Positions 16,870-27,329 are shown, numbered from the stretch's first letter. The stretch: DNA of 64,000 nucleotides from Bradyrhizobium sp. SZCCT0148 (GCF_018129985.1 NZ_JAFCKT010000001.1:930001-994000), one strand, 5' to 3'. Notes: generated by a model not told the origin, from the sequence alone. Made by a program: numbers and translations.

Positions 16870-18903
16870 ATGACTTTTCACTCGATCTACGCCCACGGAT
16901 TTGCGCGCGTGGCGGCCTGTGTCACCACGTCCCATGTCGCCGATCCCTCGGCCAACGCCAAAGCTGTGTTGGCGGCGGCCGGTGCCTGCCATGAGCAGTC
17001 GGTCGCGGTCGCCGTGTTTCCCGAACTTTGCCTGTCCGGCTATGCGATCGAGGATCTGGTCAAGCAGGATCCGCTGCTCGATGCGGTCGAGCGCGGCCTC
17101 GCAAGCCTCGTCGAGGCTTCCGCGGGACTGATGCCGGTCCTGATCGTCGGCGCGCCGCTGCGCTTTGGCCATCGCATCTACAACTGCGCCGTCGTCATTC
17201 ATCGCGGCACCGTTCTCGGCGTGGTGCCGAAATCCTACCTGCCGACCTACCGCGAATTCTACGAGGGCCGGCATTTCGCCTCCGGCGCCGGCGTGGCCGG
17301 AGAGTCGATCGCATTCGGCGGGTTGCACGCACCGTTCGGCGTCGACCTCCTGTTCTCAGCCGAGGATGTTCCGGGTCTCACCATCGGCGTCGAGATCTGC
17401 GAGGACATGTGGATCCCGGTGACGCCCTCTGCCGAGCTCGCGCTTGCGGGCGCCAGCGTGTTGGCCAATCTCTCGGGTAGCCCGATCACGATCGGCCGGG
17501 CGCGATCGCGCGCGTTGCTGTGCCAATCGACATCGGCGCGTTGCCTTGCCGCCTACGTCTATTCGGCCGCGGGCGCCGGAGAATCCACCACGGATCTCGC
17601 CTGGGACGGCCAGACCTCGATTTACGAGAACGGCGTGCTGCTGGCCGAGGGCGAGCGGTTCCGCCAGGGCGGCCAGATCACTTATGCCGATGTCGATCTC
17701 GATCTGCTCAGGCAGGAACGTGCCGCGATGGGCACGTTTGACGACAACCGGCGCCAGCGCGAGGCGTTTTTCCGCAAGGTGACATTCGCGCTGAAGCCGC
17801 CGGCCGCCGACATCGGCTTCATGCGCAAGGTCGAGCGCTTTCCGTTCGTGCCGAGCGACGAAAGCCTCCTCGAGCAGGATTGCTACGAGGCCTACAACAT
17901 CCAGGTCGCCGGCCTCGTGCAGCGCATGCGTGCCACCGGCACCAAGCGCGTCGTGATCGGCGTCTCCGGCGGGCTCGATTCCACCCATGCATTGATCGTC
18001 GCCGCCAAGGCGGTCGACCTGCTTGGCCTGCCGCGCGAGAACATCTTGGCCTACACCATGCCGGGCTTCGCCACCGGCAGCGAGAGCAAGACCCATGCAT
18101 TGGCTCTGATGCAAGCGTTGCAGACGAGCTGGCAGGAGCTCGACATCCGTACCACGGCGACGCAGATGCTGAAGGACATCGGTCATCCCTTCGGCAGGGG
18201 CGAGAAGCTTTACGACGTCACCTTCGAGAACGTGCAGGCCGGCTTGCGCACGGATTATCTGTTCCGCCTCGCCAACCAACACGGCGGCATCGTCATCGGC
18301 ACCGGCGATCTCTCCGAGCTCGCGCTCGGCTGGTGCACCTATGGTGTCGGCGACCAGATGGCGCATTACAACGTCAATGCCGGCGTGCCGAAGACGCTGA
18401 TCCAGCATCTGATCCGCTGGGTGATCGCATCGAAGCAGTTCGGCGCCGACGTCAACCGCACGCTTGGCTCGATCCTCGTTGCCGAAATTTCGCCCGAGCT
18501 GGTGCCGGTGGAGCCCGGCCAGAAGCCGCAGAGCACCGAAGCATCTGTCGGCCCCTACGAGCTGCAGGATTTCAATCTGTTCTACACGCTGCGGTTCGGC
18601 ATGCGTCCGTCCAAGATCGCCTTCATGGCACAACACGCGTGGAAGGACGTCTCCAAGGGCGAGTGGCCGCCGGCATTTCCGAACGATCGGCGCAAGGCCT
18701 ATGATCTCAAGGAGATCCGCAGCTGGCTCGAGGTGTTCCTGCGCCGCTTCTTCGCCTTCAGCCAGTTCAAGCGCTCGGCGATGCCGAACGGGCCAAAGGT
18801 CTCGGCGGGCGGCTCGCTGTCGCCGCGCGGCGACTGGCGCGCCCCGTCGGATTCGAGCGCGGTGGCCTGGCTCGAGGATCTCGAGCGGAACGTGCCGCAC
18901 TGA
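16870..18903 (+). CDS. nadE: Glutamine-dependent NAD+ synthetase
   Basis: This 677-residue two-domain enzyme amidates nicotinate adenine dinucleotide to NAD+. The N-terminal nitrilase-type glutaminase domain shows the E-K-C triad: E52 (VFPELCLSG), K121 (VVPKSYLP) and C177 (GVEICEDMW). The C-terminal ATP-pyrophosphatase domain has the P-loop [10 protein letters not shown] (about 365-374) and [12 protein letters not shown]. The length matches the long glutamine-dependent NadE class. With pncA upstream it completes nicotinamide-to-NAD salvage except for the phosphoribosyltransferase and adenylyltransferase steps. The gene starts at ATG 16870; a weak 139-base gap precedes it. Confidence 0.96.
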   Translation: MTFHSIYAHGFARVAACVTTSHVADPSANAKAVLAAAGACHEQSVAVAVFPELCLSGYAIEDLVKQDPLLDAVERGLASLVEASAGLMPVLIVGAPLRFGHRIYNCAVVIHRGTVLGVVPKSYLPTYREFYEGRHFASGAGVAGESIAFGGLHAPFGVDLLFSAEDVPGLTIGVEICEDMWIPVTPSAELALAGASVLANLSGSPITIGRARSRALLCQSTSARCLAAYVYSAAGAGESTTDLAWDGQTSIYENGVLLAEGERFRQGGQITYADVDLDLLRQERAAMGTFDDNRRQREAFFRKVTFALKPPAADIGFMRKVERFPFVPSDESLLEQDCYEAYNIQVAGLVQRMRATGTKRVVIGVSGGLDSTHALIVAAKAVDLLGLPRENILAYTMPGFATGSESKTHALALMQALQTSWQELDIRTTATQMLKDIGHPFGRGEKLYDVTFENVQAGLRTDYLFRLANQHGGIVIGTGDLSELALGWCTYGVGDQMAHYNVNAGVPKTLIQHLIRWVIASKQFGADVNRTLGSILVAEISPELVPVEPGQKPQSTEASVGPYELQDFNLFYTLRFGMRPSKIAFMAQHAWKDVSKGEWPPAFPNDRRKAYDLKEIRSWLEVFLRRFFAFSQFKRSAMPNGPKVSAGGSLSPRGDWRAPSDSSAVAWLEDLERNVPH

Positions 18904-18932
18904 TCGGGGCGGATTGTTGGGGAGATGATCGG

Positions 18933-19325
18933 ATGTCGGCCGGGGATGGGGCGAAAGCGGAGGAGGCCAGGGTCGTCAACGGCCTCTACATCTTCGACAT
19001 CGAAATGCGCGACGGCAAGCGCGGGCAGGCGAGGGGCGTCGTCGTGCTCTGCGACGGGCGCATCTTGGGCGGCGACAGCTATTTCTACTACACCGGCACC
19101 TACACCTTCCGGAACGGCAAGTGGCGCGGCGACATGACCGTCAATCAGCACACCGAAGCCGTCGGCCGAACGCTGGCGTTCGGTGGCAGGGAGGTCACCT
19201 GCGGTTTCTCGGGTGACTACTCCGCCGGCGGCGCCGAGGTCGAAGGCATGGCGCTGGTCGGCAAGACCAGCGTGACATTCACCGCCCGGCTGACGTTGAA
19301 GGACCCAATGGTGAGCTCAGGCTGA
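18933..19325 (+). CDS. GrlR-like regulator-fold protein
   Basis: This 130-residue protein contains the pattern of the GrlR family: NGLYIFDIEM, GVVVLCDGRILGGDSYFYYTGTY, and a C-terminal barrel ending FTARLTLKDP. The GrlR fold is a lipocalin-like beta barrel, named after the negative regulator of type III secretion in enteric pathogens. Many alphaproteobacteria carry stand-alone members of unknown role, and no secretion genes or GrlA partner are present here. An internal extra, Cys-containing turn (REVTCGFSGDY) may bind a ligand or partner. It lies 29 bases after nadE. Confidence 0.7.
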   Translation: MSAGDGAKAEEARVVNGLYIFDIEMRDGKRGQARGVVVLCDGRILGGDSYFYYTGTYTFRNGKWRGDMTVNQHTEAVGRTLAFGGREVTCGFSGDYSAGGAEVEGMALVGKTSVTFTARLTLKDPMVSSG

Positions 19326-19405
19326 TCGCCCCTCGTTCCGCTCAGGAACAATCGCATCGACAGAGCGTTCGCGTCTGTTGTTACGAATTGTCGAGGAGAG
19401 GGACC

Positions 19406-20641
19406 ATGCGTAAACACTTGATGCTGTCGACTGCTGCCGTTGGACTTATGCTCGCATCCGGATTGGCCTACGCCCAGGCGCCCGGCGAGCGCAGCGAGCC
19501 GAAACGGACCGAGGAACCGGCGAAGGGCGCTGCGCCCGAACGCGGCGCCGCTCAGGAGCGCGTTCAAGAGCGCGCGCAGGGGGCCCAGGAGCGACTGCAG
19601 GGCGCCGGCCGCGAGGAGAAGGGCGGCGCTGCCAAGCAAGAGGCCAATGACGACAAGCGCCAATCTGCCGGTTCTGCCGAGCGCAACCAACCCAAGGCGA
19701 AGGATCAGGCACAAGAATCCCGCGAGCCTTCGCGCGATCGCAACCGTGAAGCCGACACCGCGAAACAAGGCCGCGAGACCGGCAAGAGCAGCGCCGAGAC
19801 GAAGCAGGACAAGTCCGCGCCGCAGAAATCAACCGCCGAGTCCGAGAAGTCCAAGACTGGCACCGCTGGCCAGCAAAACGAGCGGGCGGGAGCCGCGGCC
19901 AACCAGAAAGAGCAGAACCAGTCCCCGCGCGATGCGGCCGAGCAGAAGAACAACCGGCCGGCCACCGCGACGGACACGAACCGCACGGCGCCCACCAACA
20001 ACGCCCAAACCGCGCCTTCCGGCACGCAGACCAATCAAGCCAATCAGACCACCCGGACCGACACGCAGGTCGGTCAGCAGACCAGCGTCACGACCGAGAA
20101 GCAGGTGCGGATCTCCGAAACCGTGAGCCGCGCGCGTTTGGCGCAACCGGAACGCAACCTGAACATCTCGATTCGGGTGGGCGAGACGATCCCGCCGCGC
20201 GTGCGTCTCTACCGGGTGCCGCCAGAGATCACCTCGATCGAGCCGGAATACCGGGACTACGAATATTTCACGACCGATGACGATGTCGTCATCGTCGAGC
20301 CGCGCACGCATCGCATCGTCAGCCAGGTGCCGCGCGATCCGTCGCGAGCCCGGGCGCAGATGAGCGGCGGCGCCACGTCGAGTGTTGCGGCGGCCGGAAG
20401 CACGACGAGCAATAGCCTGAATTGCCGGATCATGCGCCGCGATGCATCGGGCAATGTCGCCGAGGCCGAGCCGACAACCGTCGGTTCGACCGGGCGTACG
20501 GACTCGCTGAGCGTGACAGTTCAGATGCCGGATGGCAGCTCGTCCGCACCGATCGCGCTCGGTGCGCCGGCCGGCAACATCGTGGTCGCGACGCAAGGGC
20601 AGGGCGACTGCACCGTGACGATCGAACCGCAGACGCGCTGA
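19406..20641 (+). CDS. Exported DUF1236 protein with long charged linker
   Basis: This 411-residue protein has a signal peptide (MRKHLMLSTAAVGLMLASGLAYA), then about 200 residues of low-complexity Q/E/K/R/N-rich sequence. A DUF1236-type domain of about 90 residues follows (ISETVSRARL to VEPRTHRIVSQVP, with the IRVGETIPPRVRLYRVPPEI core). A C-terminal tail with two cysteines (LNCRIMRRD, GDCTVTIEP) ends it. DUF1236 proteins in Bradyrhizobium are exported and of unknown function. The extended charged middle segment and Cys-containing tail exceed the simple family layout. The start at 19406 is chosen for the signal peptide. A strong hairpin ends the gene. Confidence 0.8.
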   Translation: MRKHLMLSTAAVGLMLASGLAYAQAPGERSEPKRTEEPAKGAAPERGAAQERVQERAQGAQERLQGAGREEKGGAAKQEANDDKRQSAGSAERNQPKAKDQAQESREPSRDRNREADTAKQGRETGKSSAETKQDKSAPQKSTAESEKSKTGTAGQQNERAGAAANQKEQNQSPRDAAEQKNNRPATATDTNRTAPTNNAQTAPSGTQTNQANQTTRTDTQVGQQTSVTTEKQVRISETVSRARLAQPERNLNISIRVGETIPPRVRLYRVPPEITSIEPEYRDYEYFTTDDDVVIVEPRTHRIVSQVPRDPSRARAQMSGGATSSVAAAGSTTSNSLNCRIMRRDASGNVAEAEPTTVGSTGRTDSLSVTVQMPDGSSSAPIALGAPAGNIVVATQGQGDCTVTIEPQTR

Positions 20642-20663
20642 TCGAAAGACGCTCCTGGAACGA

Positions 20664-20702
20664 CAACGCGCCGCCCGGATGCCCCAACCGGACGGCGCGT
20701 TG
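20664..20702 (+). terminator. Strong hairpin after the DUF1236 gene
   Basis: CAACGCGCCG-C-CCGG pairs with CCGG-A-CGGCGCGTTG (14 paired bases with one mismatch, nine-base loop) just after the stop at 20641. The following T-content is modest. Confidence 0.7.
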
Positions 20703-20725
20703 CTGCGTTCAATTTCAGAAAGCTT

Positions 20726-20758
20726 CGAGGTCCGGAGTGCCTAGGAGTCCGGACCTCG
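20726..20758. promoter_or_regulatory. Second inverted repeat in the 20.6-21.1 kb gap
   Basis: A perfect 11-base inverted repeat CGAGGTCCGGA/TCCGGACCTCG with an 11-base loop. It could be a second terminator hairpin or an operator of the operon starting at 21088. The remaining 330 bases to 21087 show no gene. Confidence 0.4.
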
Positions 20759-21087
20759 TCACCTGCCCCAGCCTTCAATCCCCCGCCCCATGCGGTCCCC
20801 CAACCCCATGTAGCGCGATCGTAGGGTGATGCCCGTGGAAGTGGCCGCCGATCGATGCACGCGATGTACGTGACATCGCGGCAGGATTCCATTCCGGAGC
20901 ACTACGGACACGGATACCGCTTGCGCTGTGTCCATTCGGCATCGGCACCGCGATCGCGAAGGCACAAAACGGAACCGCACCAGGAGATGTCCACATCTCC
21001 TCGCCCTGCGGAATCTGCATTTCACCGGCCTGTCATTGAACTGGTCTAGCGCTGCTCCCGTCATCGCCGACGATCAAGGAGCAAGCC

Positions 21088-21903
21088 ATGTCGAAGCCGG
21101 TGCTGGGCGCAGCATTGTCCATCAAATCGATCCCCGCGCATCGTGACTGGCTTCTCGACCGGCAGCGCGATCTCGAGATCCAGGATTTCTTCCGCGCCGA
21201 CCTGCTCGATGGCGACTGGCGAAGTGCTGCGACCGACATCAAGCAGATGCTCTCCGGCCATACCGGCCGGCTCGGCATCCACGGCCCATTCTGGGGCTTC
21301 AAGATCGACAGCCACGATCCGATGATCCGCCAGGCCGTGACCAAGCGCCTGATCCAGGGCCTCGATGCCGCCGAGTTCCTCGGCGCGACGCAGATGGTGA
21401 TCCATTCGCCGTTCACGACCTGGGATCACAACAATCTCGATCTCTATCCGGACAATCGCGGCAATCTGGTCGAACGCGTCAAGGCGACGCTCGCCGAGGT
21501 GATCGCCCGCGCCGAGACGATCGGCTGCGAAATCGTCATCGAGAACATCGAGGACAGGGATCCGCGTGACCGGGTGCGCCTCGCCAAGGCGCTCGAAAGC
21601 GCCAAGGTCCGCGTCTCGCTCGACACCGGACATGCCAACTACGCCCACAGCTCCACAGGCGCGCCGCCAGTCGACTACTACGTCGAGACCGCCGGCGACA
21701 TGCTCACGCATGTGCATCTGCAGGACACCGACGGCTTTGCCGACCGGCACTGGGCGCCGGGCGAGGGCAACATTCCCTGGGTCGCCGTATTCCGCGCGCT
21801 AGGCCGGCTGACGTCGAATCCGCGGCTGATCCTCGAACTCCGCAACCACGACGACGTCCGCGCCGGTGCCGCCCATCTCGCCGCGCTCGGTCTCGCCGAA
21901 TAA
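21088..21903 (+). CDS. Xylose-isomerase-like TIM-barrel protein
   Basis: This 271-residue protein is of the AP-endonuclease-2/xylose isomerase-like TIM-barrel superfamily. Metal-ligand-like segments are visible: GIHGPFWGF, VIHSPFTTW, EIVIENIEDRD, SLDTGHANY, THVHLQDTDGF with DRHWAPGEGNIPW, and a final LILELRNHDD. The E...D-x-GH...H...E pattern is typical of sugar-phosphate or inositol-type isomerases and epimerases. It opens an operon with a peptide/opine-type ABC importer (23 bases to the next gene). It therefore probably acts on the imported compound or its breakdown product. Confidence 0.85.
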   Translation: MSKPVLGAALSIKSIPAHRDWLLDRQRDLEIQDFFRADLLDGDWRSAATDIKQMLSGHTGRLGIHGPFWGFKIDSHDPMIRQAVTKRLIQGLDAAEFLGATQMVIHSPFTTWDHNNLDLYPDNRGNLVERVKATLAEVIARAETIGCEIVIENIEDRDPRDRVRLAKALESAKVRVSLDTGHANYAHSSTGAPPVDYYVETAGDMLTHVHLQDTDGFADRHWAPGEGNIPWVAVFRALGRLTSNPRLILELRNHDDVRAGAAHLAALGLAE

Positions 21904-21926
21904 CCGCATTATCCGAGGCTAGCGCC

Positions 21927-23564
21927 ATGACCAAATTCACCCGTCGCACCATCCTGAAGACCGGCGGCGCCGCCGCAGGCACACTGCTGCTGCCGCGTTT
22001 TGCCATCGCGCAGGGCGACAACCGTCCGTCGGTGACGATCGCCGTGCAGAAGGTGACGAACGCGAACGTGCTCGACGTGCTGCGCGAGCAGTCCAATGTC
22101 GGCGAGCGCGTGTTCTTCTCCTCGATCTGGGAAGGCCTGATCTCCAAGAATTGGCGTGGTAACCTGGAGGCTGTGCCGGGCCTTGCCACCGAATGGCGCC
22201 GCATCGACGACCAGACCGTCGAGGTGAAGCTGCGCCAGGGCGTCAAGTTTCACAACGGTGACGAGCTGACCGCAGAGGATGTCGTCTTCACCTTCAGCCG
22301 CGAGCGCATGTTCGGTGAGACCGAGGCCAAGAGCCGCTCGACCATCCAGGCCTTCGAGAAGATCCCGACGCCACGGCCGGGCAAGGAATTGCCGCCTGAT
22401 GTCCCCGCGGTCGCACGCCGGATCTGGCCGGACCTCGTGCGCGTCGATGCCGTCGATAAATACACCGTGCGCTTCTACAACGCGACGCCCGACGTCACGA
22501 TCGAGGGCCGGCTGTCGCGCTACGGTTCCGACATCATGAACCGCCGCGCCTGGGACGAATCCGCGAGCTATCTCGACTGGGCGCGCAAGCCCGTGACAAC
22601 CGGTCCCTACAGGGTCGTCGAGCTCAAGCCCGACGTGTCGCTGACGCTTGAAGCACATGACGAATATTGGGGCGGCCGTCCGCCGCTCAAGCGTATCCGC
22701 TTCCTCGAAGTGCCCGAAGTCGCGAGCCGCATCAACGGCCTCTTGTCGGGCGAGTACCAGTTCGCCTGCGACATCCCGCCGGACCAGATCGCCGGCATTG
22801 AGAAGAATGCCGCGTTCGAAGTGCAGGGCGGCACTATCCTGAACCATCGCTTGACCGTGTTCGACAAGAACCACGCCGTGCTCGCCAATCCCTTGGTGCG
22901 CCGCGCCTTCACCCACGCGATCGACCGCCAGGCCATCGTCGACAGCCTGTGGGCGGGCCGCACCCGCGTGCCGAAGGGCCTGCAATGGGAGTTCTACGGC
23001 GACATGTTCAACGCCGACTGGAGCGTACCGGCCTACGATCCCAAGCTGGCGCAGGATCTGCTCAAGCAGGCCAACTACAAGGGCGATCCGATTCCGTATC
23101 GCCTGCTGAACAATTACTACACCAACCAGGTCGCGACCGCGCAGGTGCTGGTCGAGATGTGGAAGTCGGTCGGCCTCAACGTCCAGATCGAGACCAAGGA
23201 GAACTGGTCGCAGATCATGGAACGCGCGCCGACCCGTGCCGTGCGCGACTGGTCGAACTCGGCCGCCTTCAACGATCCCGTCTCGTCGCTGGTCGCCCAG
23301 CACGGCCCGAACGGCCAGCAGCAGCAGATCGGCGAATGGACCAACGCCGAGCTGAACAAGCTCTCGGAGTTCCTGGAAACCTCGACCGACCGGCCCGCGC
23401 GCAAGAAGGCGTTCCGCCGCATGCTGGAGATCGCCGAGCGCGAAGATCCTGCCTATACGGTGCTGCATCAGAACGCGACCTTCACGGCCAAGCCGAAATC
23501 GATCAAGTGGAAGGCGTCGCCCGCCTTCGCGATGGATTTCCGCGCCGGCAATTTCGAGGCGTGA
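21927..23564 (+). CDS. ABC transporter substrate-binding protein (family 5)
   Basis: This 545-residue SBP_bac_5 protein has an N-terminal Tat-type signal (KFTRRTILKTGGAAAGTLLL). The mature domain has typical family segments: a lobe with GVKFHNGDELTAEDVVFTF, VTTGPYRVVEL, PLVRRAFTHAIDRQAIV, and a C-terminal WKASPAFAMDF. Family 5 proteins bind oligopeptides, nickel, opines, glutathione or oligosaccharides. The large size and the operon structure (binding protein, two ATPases, two permeases) match Dpp/Opp-type importers. Confidence 0.93.
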   Translation: MTKFTRRTILKTGGAAAGTLLLPRFAIAQGDNRPSVTIAVQKVTNANVLDVLREQSNVGERVFFSSIWEGLISKNWRGNLEAVPGLATEWRRIDDQTVEVKLRQGVKFHNGDELTAEDVVFTFSRERMFGETEAKSRSTIQAFEKIPTPRPGKELPPDVPAVARRIWPDLVRVDAVDKYTVRFYNATPDVTIEGRLSRYGSDIMNRRAWDESASYLDWARKPVTTGPYRVVELKPDVSLTLEAHDEYWGGRPPLKRIRFLEVPEVASRINGLLSGEYQFACDIPPDQIAGIEKNAAFEVQGGTILNHRLTVFDKNHAVLANPLVRRAFTHAIDRQAIVDSLWAGRTRVPKGLQWEFYGDMFNADWSVPAYDPKLAQDLLKQANYKGDPIPYRLLNNYYTNQVATAQVLVEMWKSVGLNVQIETKENWSQIMERAPTRAVRDWSNSAAFNDPVSSLVAQHGPNGQQQQIGEWTNAELNKLSEFLETSTDRPARKKAFRRMLEIAEREDPAYTVLHQNATFTAKPKSIKWKASPAFAMDFRAGNFEA

Positions 23565-23566
23565 GC

Positions 23567-24550
23567 GTGACTCCACTGGTCAATATTCAGGGCCTTAGCG
23601 TCGCCTTCAACGGCGTGCCGGTCCTGCGCGGCGTCGATATCGCTCTCGGCAAGGGCGAGGCGCTTGGCCTCGTCGGCGAGTCCGGATCGGGCAAGTCGGT
23701 CACCTGGCTTGCCGCGCTCGGACTGTTGCCGCGGCATGCCAAGGTTACGGGTTCGGTGCGGCTCGACGGACGCGAAATCCTGGGCGCGCCGGCCGGCGAG
23801 CTCGACCGGGTCAGGGGCGGGCGGGTTGCCATGATCTTCCAGGACCCGGCGAGCGCACTCAACCCGGTGCTGACCATTCGCAAGCAGCTCTCCGAAGCCT
23901 TGGTGTTGCATCGCGATCTCCAAGGCAACGCCGTGAAGGCGGAAGCGCGCCGGCTGCTCGATCTCGTCGGCATTCCCGACGCCGGCCGTCGGCTCGAAGC
24001 CTATCCGCACGAATTCTCCGGCGGCCAGGTCCAGCGCATCATGATCGCGATGGCGCTTGCTGGAAATCCTGACGTTCTGATTGCGGACGAACCCACCACC
24101 GCGCTCGATGCCACCATTCAGGCACAGATTTTGGAGCTGATGTCGTCGGTCCGCCGCGAGTTCGGCATGGCGATGGTGCTGATCAGCCACGATCTCGGCG
24201 TCGTCGCCGAGAACTGCGATCGCGTCGCGGTGATGTATGCCGGCCGCATCGTCGAGCAGGCCCCGAGCAACCAGCTGTTCGCCGATCCCGTGCACCCCTA
24301 TGCACAAGGCCTGATCGGTGCATTGCCGCCGCTCGATGGACCGCGCCGCCGTCTCACCGCCATTCCCGGAACGGTGCCCGATCCCGCGATGATGCCTGAT
24401 GGCTGCGCCTTCGCGCCGCGTTGCGCGCTGGCATCGGATTCCTGCAGTCTCGCCGCGCCGACCCTGGCACCGATTGCCGACCAGCGCACCGTCGCCTGCA
24501 TCCGCGCCGAGGCCTCGCGCCGCACGCTGCTCGGGATCGCCGCCGAATGA
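23567..24550 (+). CDS. Peptide-type ABC transporter ATPase (DppD-like)
   Basis: This ATPase of about 327 residues has Walker A GESGSGKS (37-44), [10 protein letters not shown], signature FSGGQVQR, Walker B VLIADEP and an H-loop ISHDLGVV. It ends with the C-terminal OppD/DppD Cys-rich motif ([14 protein letters not shown]) that may carry an iron-sulfur cluster. GTG 23567 is preferred because GAGG lies seven bases upstream. GTG 23561, overlapping the previous stop as GTGA, is the alternative. Its stop overlaps the next ATPase start by four bases, showing tight coupling. Confidence 0.92.
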   Translation: MTPLVNIQGLSVAFNGVPVLRGVDIALGKGEALGLVGESGSGKSVTWLAALGLLPRHAKVTGSVRLDGREILGAPAGELDRVRGGRVAMIFQDPASALNPVLTIRKQLSEALVLHRDLQGNAVKAEARRLLDLVGIPDAGRRLEAYPHEFSGGQVQRIMIAMALAGNPDVLIADEPTTALDATIQAQILELMSSVRREFGMAMVLISHDLGVVAENCDRVAVMYAGRIVEQAPSNQLFADPVHPYAQGLIGALPPLDGPRRRLTAIPGTVPDPAMMPDGCAFAPRCALASDSCSLAAPTLAPIADQRTVACIRAEASRRTLLGIAAE

Positions 24551-25533
24551 GCCCGCCGCTCGTCGAAGTCTGCGACATCTCCCGCACTTATTCGATGCGC
24601 TCCGGCATGTTCGGCCGAGCTGCGGCCGTGCATGCTGTCGACGGCGTCTCGCTGACCATCCCGAAAGGCCAGACGCTGGGCCTCGTCGGCGAGTCCGGTT
24701 CGGGCAAATCCACCACCGGCCGCATCGTGCTGGGCCTCGAGCCGCCCGACAGCGGCGAGGTGAGGTTCGACGGCAAGCCGATGGTTGCGCCCGGCACGGC
24801 AGCTTGGCGTGCGCAACGCGCGCGCATGCAGATGATCTTCCAGGATCCGCTCGGCGCGCTGGACCGACGCTTGCCGGTCGCAACGCAGATCCGCGAACCC
24901 CTCGACATCCACAATCTCGGCACGCCCGCCGAGCGCGAGGACCGCGTGCGCGACTTGTTGCGCGCGGTCGAGCTCACGCCGGCGCATGGCGCGCGTTATC
25001 CCGGTGCGCTGTCCGGCGGCCAGCGCCAGCGTATCGTGCTGGCACGCGCGCTCGCGACGAAGCCGGATTTCCTGGTCTGCGACGAGCCCGTCAGCGCGCT
25101 CGACGTCTCGATTCAGGCGCAGGTCGTGAACCTGCTCTGCGATCTCCAGGCTCAACTGGGACTGACGCTTTTGTTCATCAGCCACGATCTGCGCGTCGTC
25201 AGGCAGATCAGCAATGTCGTCGCGGTGATGTATCTCGGCCGCATCGTCGAGATCGGCAGCGCCGACGATCTGTTCGCGCGGCCCGAACATCCCTATACGC
25301 AGGCGCTGGTCTCGGCTTCGCCCGCGCCGGGCCGCCGCAGCGCAGGCCGTATCGTGCTCGCGGGCGATCCGCCGAATCCGGCCGCGCGTCCACAAGGCTG
25401 TGCCTTCCATCCGCGCTGCCCGCGCGCCATCGCGCGCTGTACGCGCGAGGTGCCTGCGTTGTCGGCCGTCGGCGGTAACAGGCAGGTCGCCTGTCATCTT
25501 GTCACCGGTGCCGAGACGCGGGACGCCGCGTGA
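24547..25533 (+). CDS. Peptide-type ABC transporter ATPase (DppF-like)
   Basis: This 328-residue second ATPase has Walker [10 protein letters not shown] (48-56), FQDPLGALDRRLPV, signature LSGGQRQR, Walker B FLVCDEP, H-loop FISHDLRVV and a C-terminal Cys motif (CAFHPRCPRAIARC) as in DppF/OppF. It overlaps the DppD-like gene by ATGA and ends TGATG into the first permease, so the genes are coupled. It forms a heterodimeric motor with the DppD-like subunit. Confidence 0.93.
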   Translation: MSPPLVEVCDISRTYSMRSGMFGRAAAVHAVDGVSLTIPKGQTLGLVGESGSGKSTTGRIVLGLEPPDSGEVRFDGKPMVAPGTAAWRAQRARMQMIFQDPLGALDRRLPVATQIREPLDIHNLGTPAEREDRVRDLLRAVELTPAHGARYPGALSGGQRQRIVLARALATKPDFLVCDEPVSALDVSIQAQVVNLLCDLQAQLGLTLLFISHDLRVVRQISNVVAVMYLGRIVEIGSADDLFARPEHPYTQALVSASPAPGRRSAGRIVLAGDPPNPAARPQGCAFHPRCPRAIARCTREVPALSAVGGNRQVACHLVTGAETRDAA

Positions 25534-26462
25534 TGGGACGCTATCTCGCCATTCGCTTCGGCCGCGCGGCACTGACGATCGTGCTCGTCGTCACCTTCGC
25601 CTTCGTCGTGCTCCGGCTGTCAGGCGATCCCGCGCTGATGATCCTGGGGCCGGAGGCGCCGCCCGAGGTGCTCGCAGCGTTCCGCAAGGCGTGGGGCCTC
25701 GATGATCCCATCTGGTTTCAGTACCTCGACTATTTCGGCGCCATTGCGAAGGGCGAGCTCGGCCGTTCCATGCGCGACGGAAGGCCCGCGATCGAGCTGG
25801 TGCTGGAGCGCATTCCGGCGACGCTGGCACTGACGCTGCCGGCCTTCGTCTTCAAGGTCGTGCTCGGTATCCCCGCCGGCATCTACGCCGCTTTGCATCG
25901 GGGCTCGGCCATCGATCGCGCCGTGATGATGACCGCGGTCGCGGGCTTTACCGTGCCGAGTTTTGTTCTCGCGCTGCTGCTCGTGCTCGTCTTCGCCGTG
26001 CAGCTCGGCTGGCTGCCGTCGGGCGGACAGGACAGCTGGCGTCACGCCATCCTGCCGATCGTGACGCTGAGCCTCGGTGGTGCGGCCGTGCTGGCGCGCT
26101 TCACACGCAGCGCGATGCTGGAGGTTTTGGGCCAGCCCTATATCCGAACGGCGTCTGCCAAGGGCGTGCCGTGGCGCAAGGTGGTGACCTCGCATGCGCT
26201 GCCGAACGCGGCAATTCCGACCGTCACTATTCTGGGCTTCATGGTGGGCACGCTGATCGCGGGCGCCGTGGTGGTCGAGAGTGTGTTTTCCTGGCCGGGA
26301 GTAGGGCGCCTGCTCGTCGTTGCCGTCGCCAACCGCGATCTTGCCGTCGTGCAATGCATCCTGCTGCTGGTCGCGATGACAATGGTCACCTCCAACCTGG
26401 TGGTCGATTTCCTCTACGGCTTCCTCGATCCGCGGCTGCGCGCCAAGGGAGCGCACGCATGA
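25533..26462 (+). CDS. Peptide-type ABC transporter permease (DppB-like)
   Basis: This 309-residue permease has six membrane helices. The first periplasmic loop is short (GDPALMILGPEAPPEVL), and the cytoplasmic coupling loop YIRTASAKGVPWRKVVTSHALPNA is of the DppB type (conserved R-T-A-x-A-K-G). The ATG start overlaps the previous stop (TGATG). The following permease starts at ATGA inside its end. It forms the channel with the DppC-like protein. Confidence 0.93.
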   Translation: MGRYLAIRFGRAALTIVLVVTFAFVVLRLSGDPALMILGPEAPPEVLAAFRKAWGLDDPIWFQYLDYFGAIAKGELGRSMRDGRPAIELVLERIPATLALTLPAFVFKVVLGIPAGIYAALHRGSAIDRAVMMTAVAGFTVPSFVLALLLVLVFAVQLGWLPSGGQDSWRHAILPIVTLSLGGAAVLARFTRSAMLEVLGQPYIRTASAKGVPWRKVVTSHALPNAAIPTVTILGFMVGTLIAGAVVVESVFSWPGVGRLLVVAVANRDLAVVQCILLLVAMTMVTSNLVVDFLYGFLDPRLRAKGAHA

Positions 26463-27319
26463 CCGACGCGACGCTGAAGGACACCGCCGGCCGCCGCCGC
26501 ATCAGTCTCCCGGCGATTCCGCTGTCGGTGGTGCTTGCGGTGATCTGGATCATCGCCATGCTGGTGATCGCAGCCCTCGCCGAAAAGATCGCGCCCTACG
26601 GCTACACCCAGCTCGACCTCCGCAATCGCCTCGCGGCGCCCGGCAACGTCGCGCACTGGCTCGGCACCGACGAACTCGGCCGCGACGTGCTGTCGCGGCT
26701 GCTCGTCTCCATTCGCATCTCGCTGCTGATCGCGTTCGGCGCGACCGCGATCTCGGCAATCGTCGGCACCACGCTCGGCTTCCTGGCCGCGCATTTTCGC
26801 GGCGCCGTGGAGCACCTCGTGCTGATGCTGACCGACTTCCAGGCCAGCATGCCGTTCCTGATCATGGCGCTCGCCGTGCTCGCCTTCTTCGGCAATTCGC
26901 TGCCGCTGCTCATCGGGCTGATGGGCATGTTCGGCTGGGAGCGCTACGCCCGTATCGCCCGCGGCCTTGCCATCTCCGCCAATGCGCAAGGCTATGCCGC
27001 CGCGGTCCGCCAGCTGGGCGCGACGCCGGCCCGGATCTACCTGCGCCACATCCTGCCTAACATCGCCTCGACCCTGATCGTCTCGACGACGCTGGTCTTT
27101 CCCGAGGTGATCCTGATGGAGTCGGGCTTGTCCTTCCTTGGTCTCGGCGTGCAGCCGCCGATGACCAGCCTCGGCAACATGGTCGGCTACGGCCGCGAAT
27201 ACCTGACCCGGGCGCCCTGGATCATGCTGGCCCCGGCCACGACTATCGTGATCACCACGCTCGCGGTGTCCGTGATCGGCGACTGGCTGCGCGACCGGCT
27301 CGATCCGACGCTGCAATAG
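26459..27319 (+). CDS. Peptide-type ABC transporter permease (DppC-like)
   Basis: This 286-residue permease has an N-terminal cytoplasmic tail, six helices, the DppC-type [22 protein letters not shown] segment and the EAA-like loop [25 protein letters not shown]. It starts at the ATGA overlap with the DppB-like gene. It is the last gene of the operon, followed by 330 bases of non-coding sequence containing a palindromic repeat before ilvD. Confidence 0.93.
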   Translation: MTDATLKDTAGRRRISLPAIPLSVVLAVIWIIAMLVIAALAEKIAPYGYTQLDLRNRLAAPGNVAHWLGTDELGRDVLSRLLVSIRISLLIAFGATAISAIVGTTLGFLAAHFRGAVEHLVLMLTDFQASMPFLIMALAVLAFFGNSLPLLIGLMGMFGWERYARIARGLAISANAQGYAAAVRQLGATPARIYLRHILPNIASTLIVSTTLVFPEVILMESGLSFLGLGVQPPMTSLGNMVGYGREYLTRAPWIMLAPATTIVITTLAVSVIGDWLRDRLDPTLQ

Positions 27320-27329
27320 GTCTCGGAGG

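Noticed and set aside
17356..18900. 514-codon antisense frame over nadE
   Set aside because: All catalytic residues of NadE lie on the plus strand; the antisense frame is a composition artefact.
22949..23560. N-terminal extension of the DppD-like ATPase into the binding-protein gene
   Set aside because: It is out of frame with the family-5 binding protein, which is clearly coding; the ATPase domain starts at about 23567.
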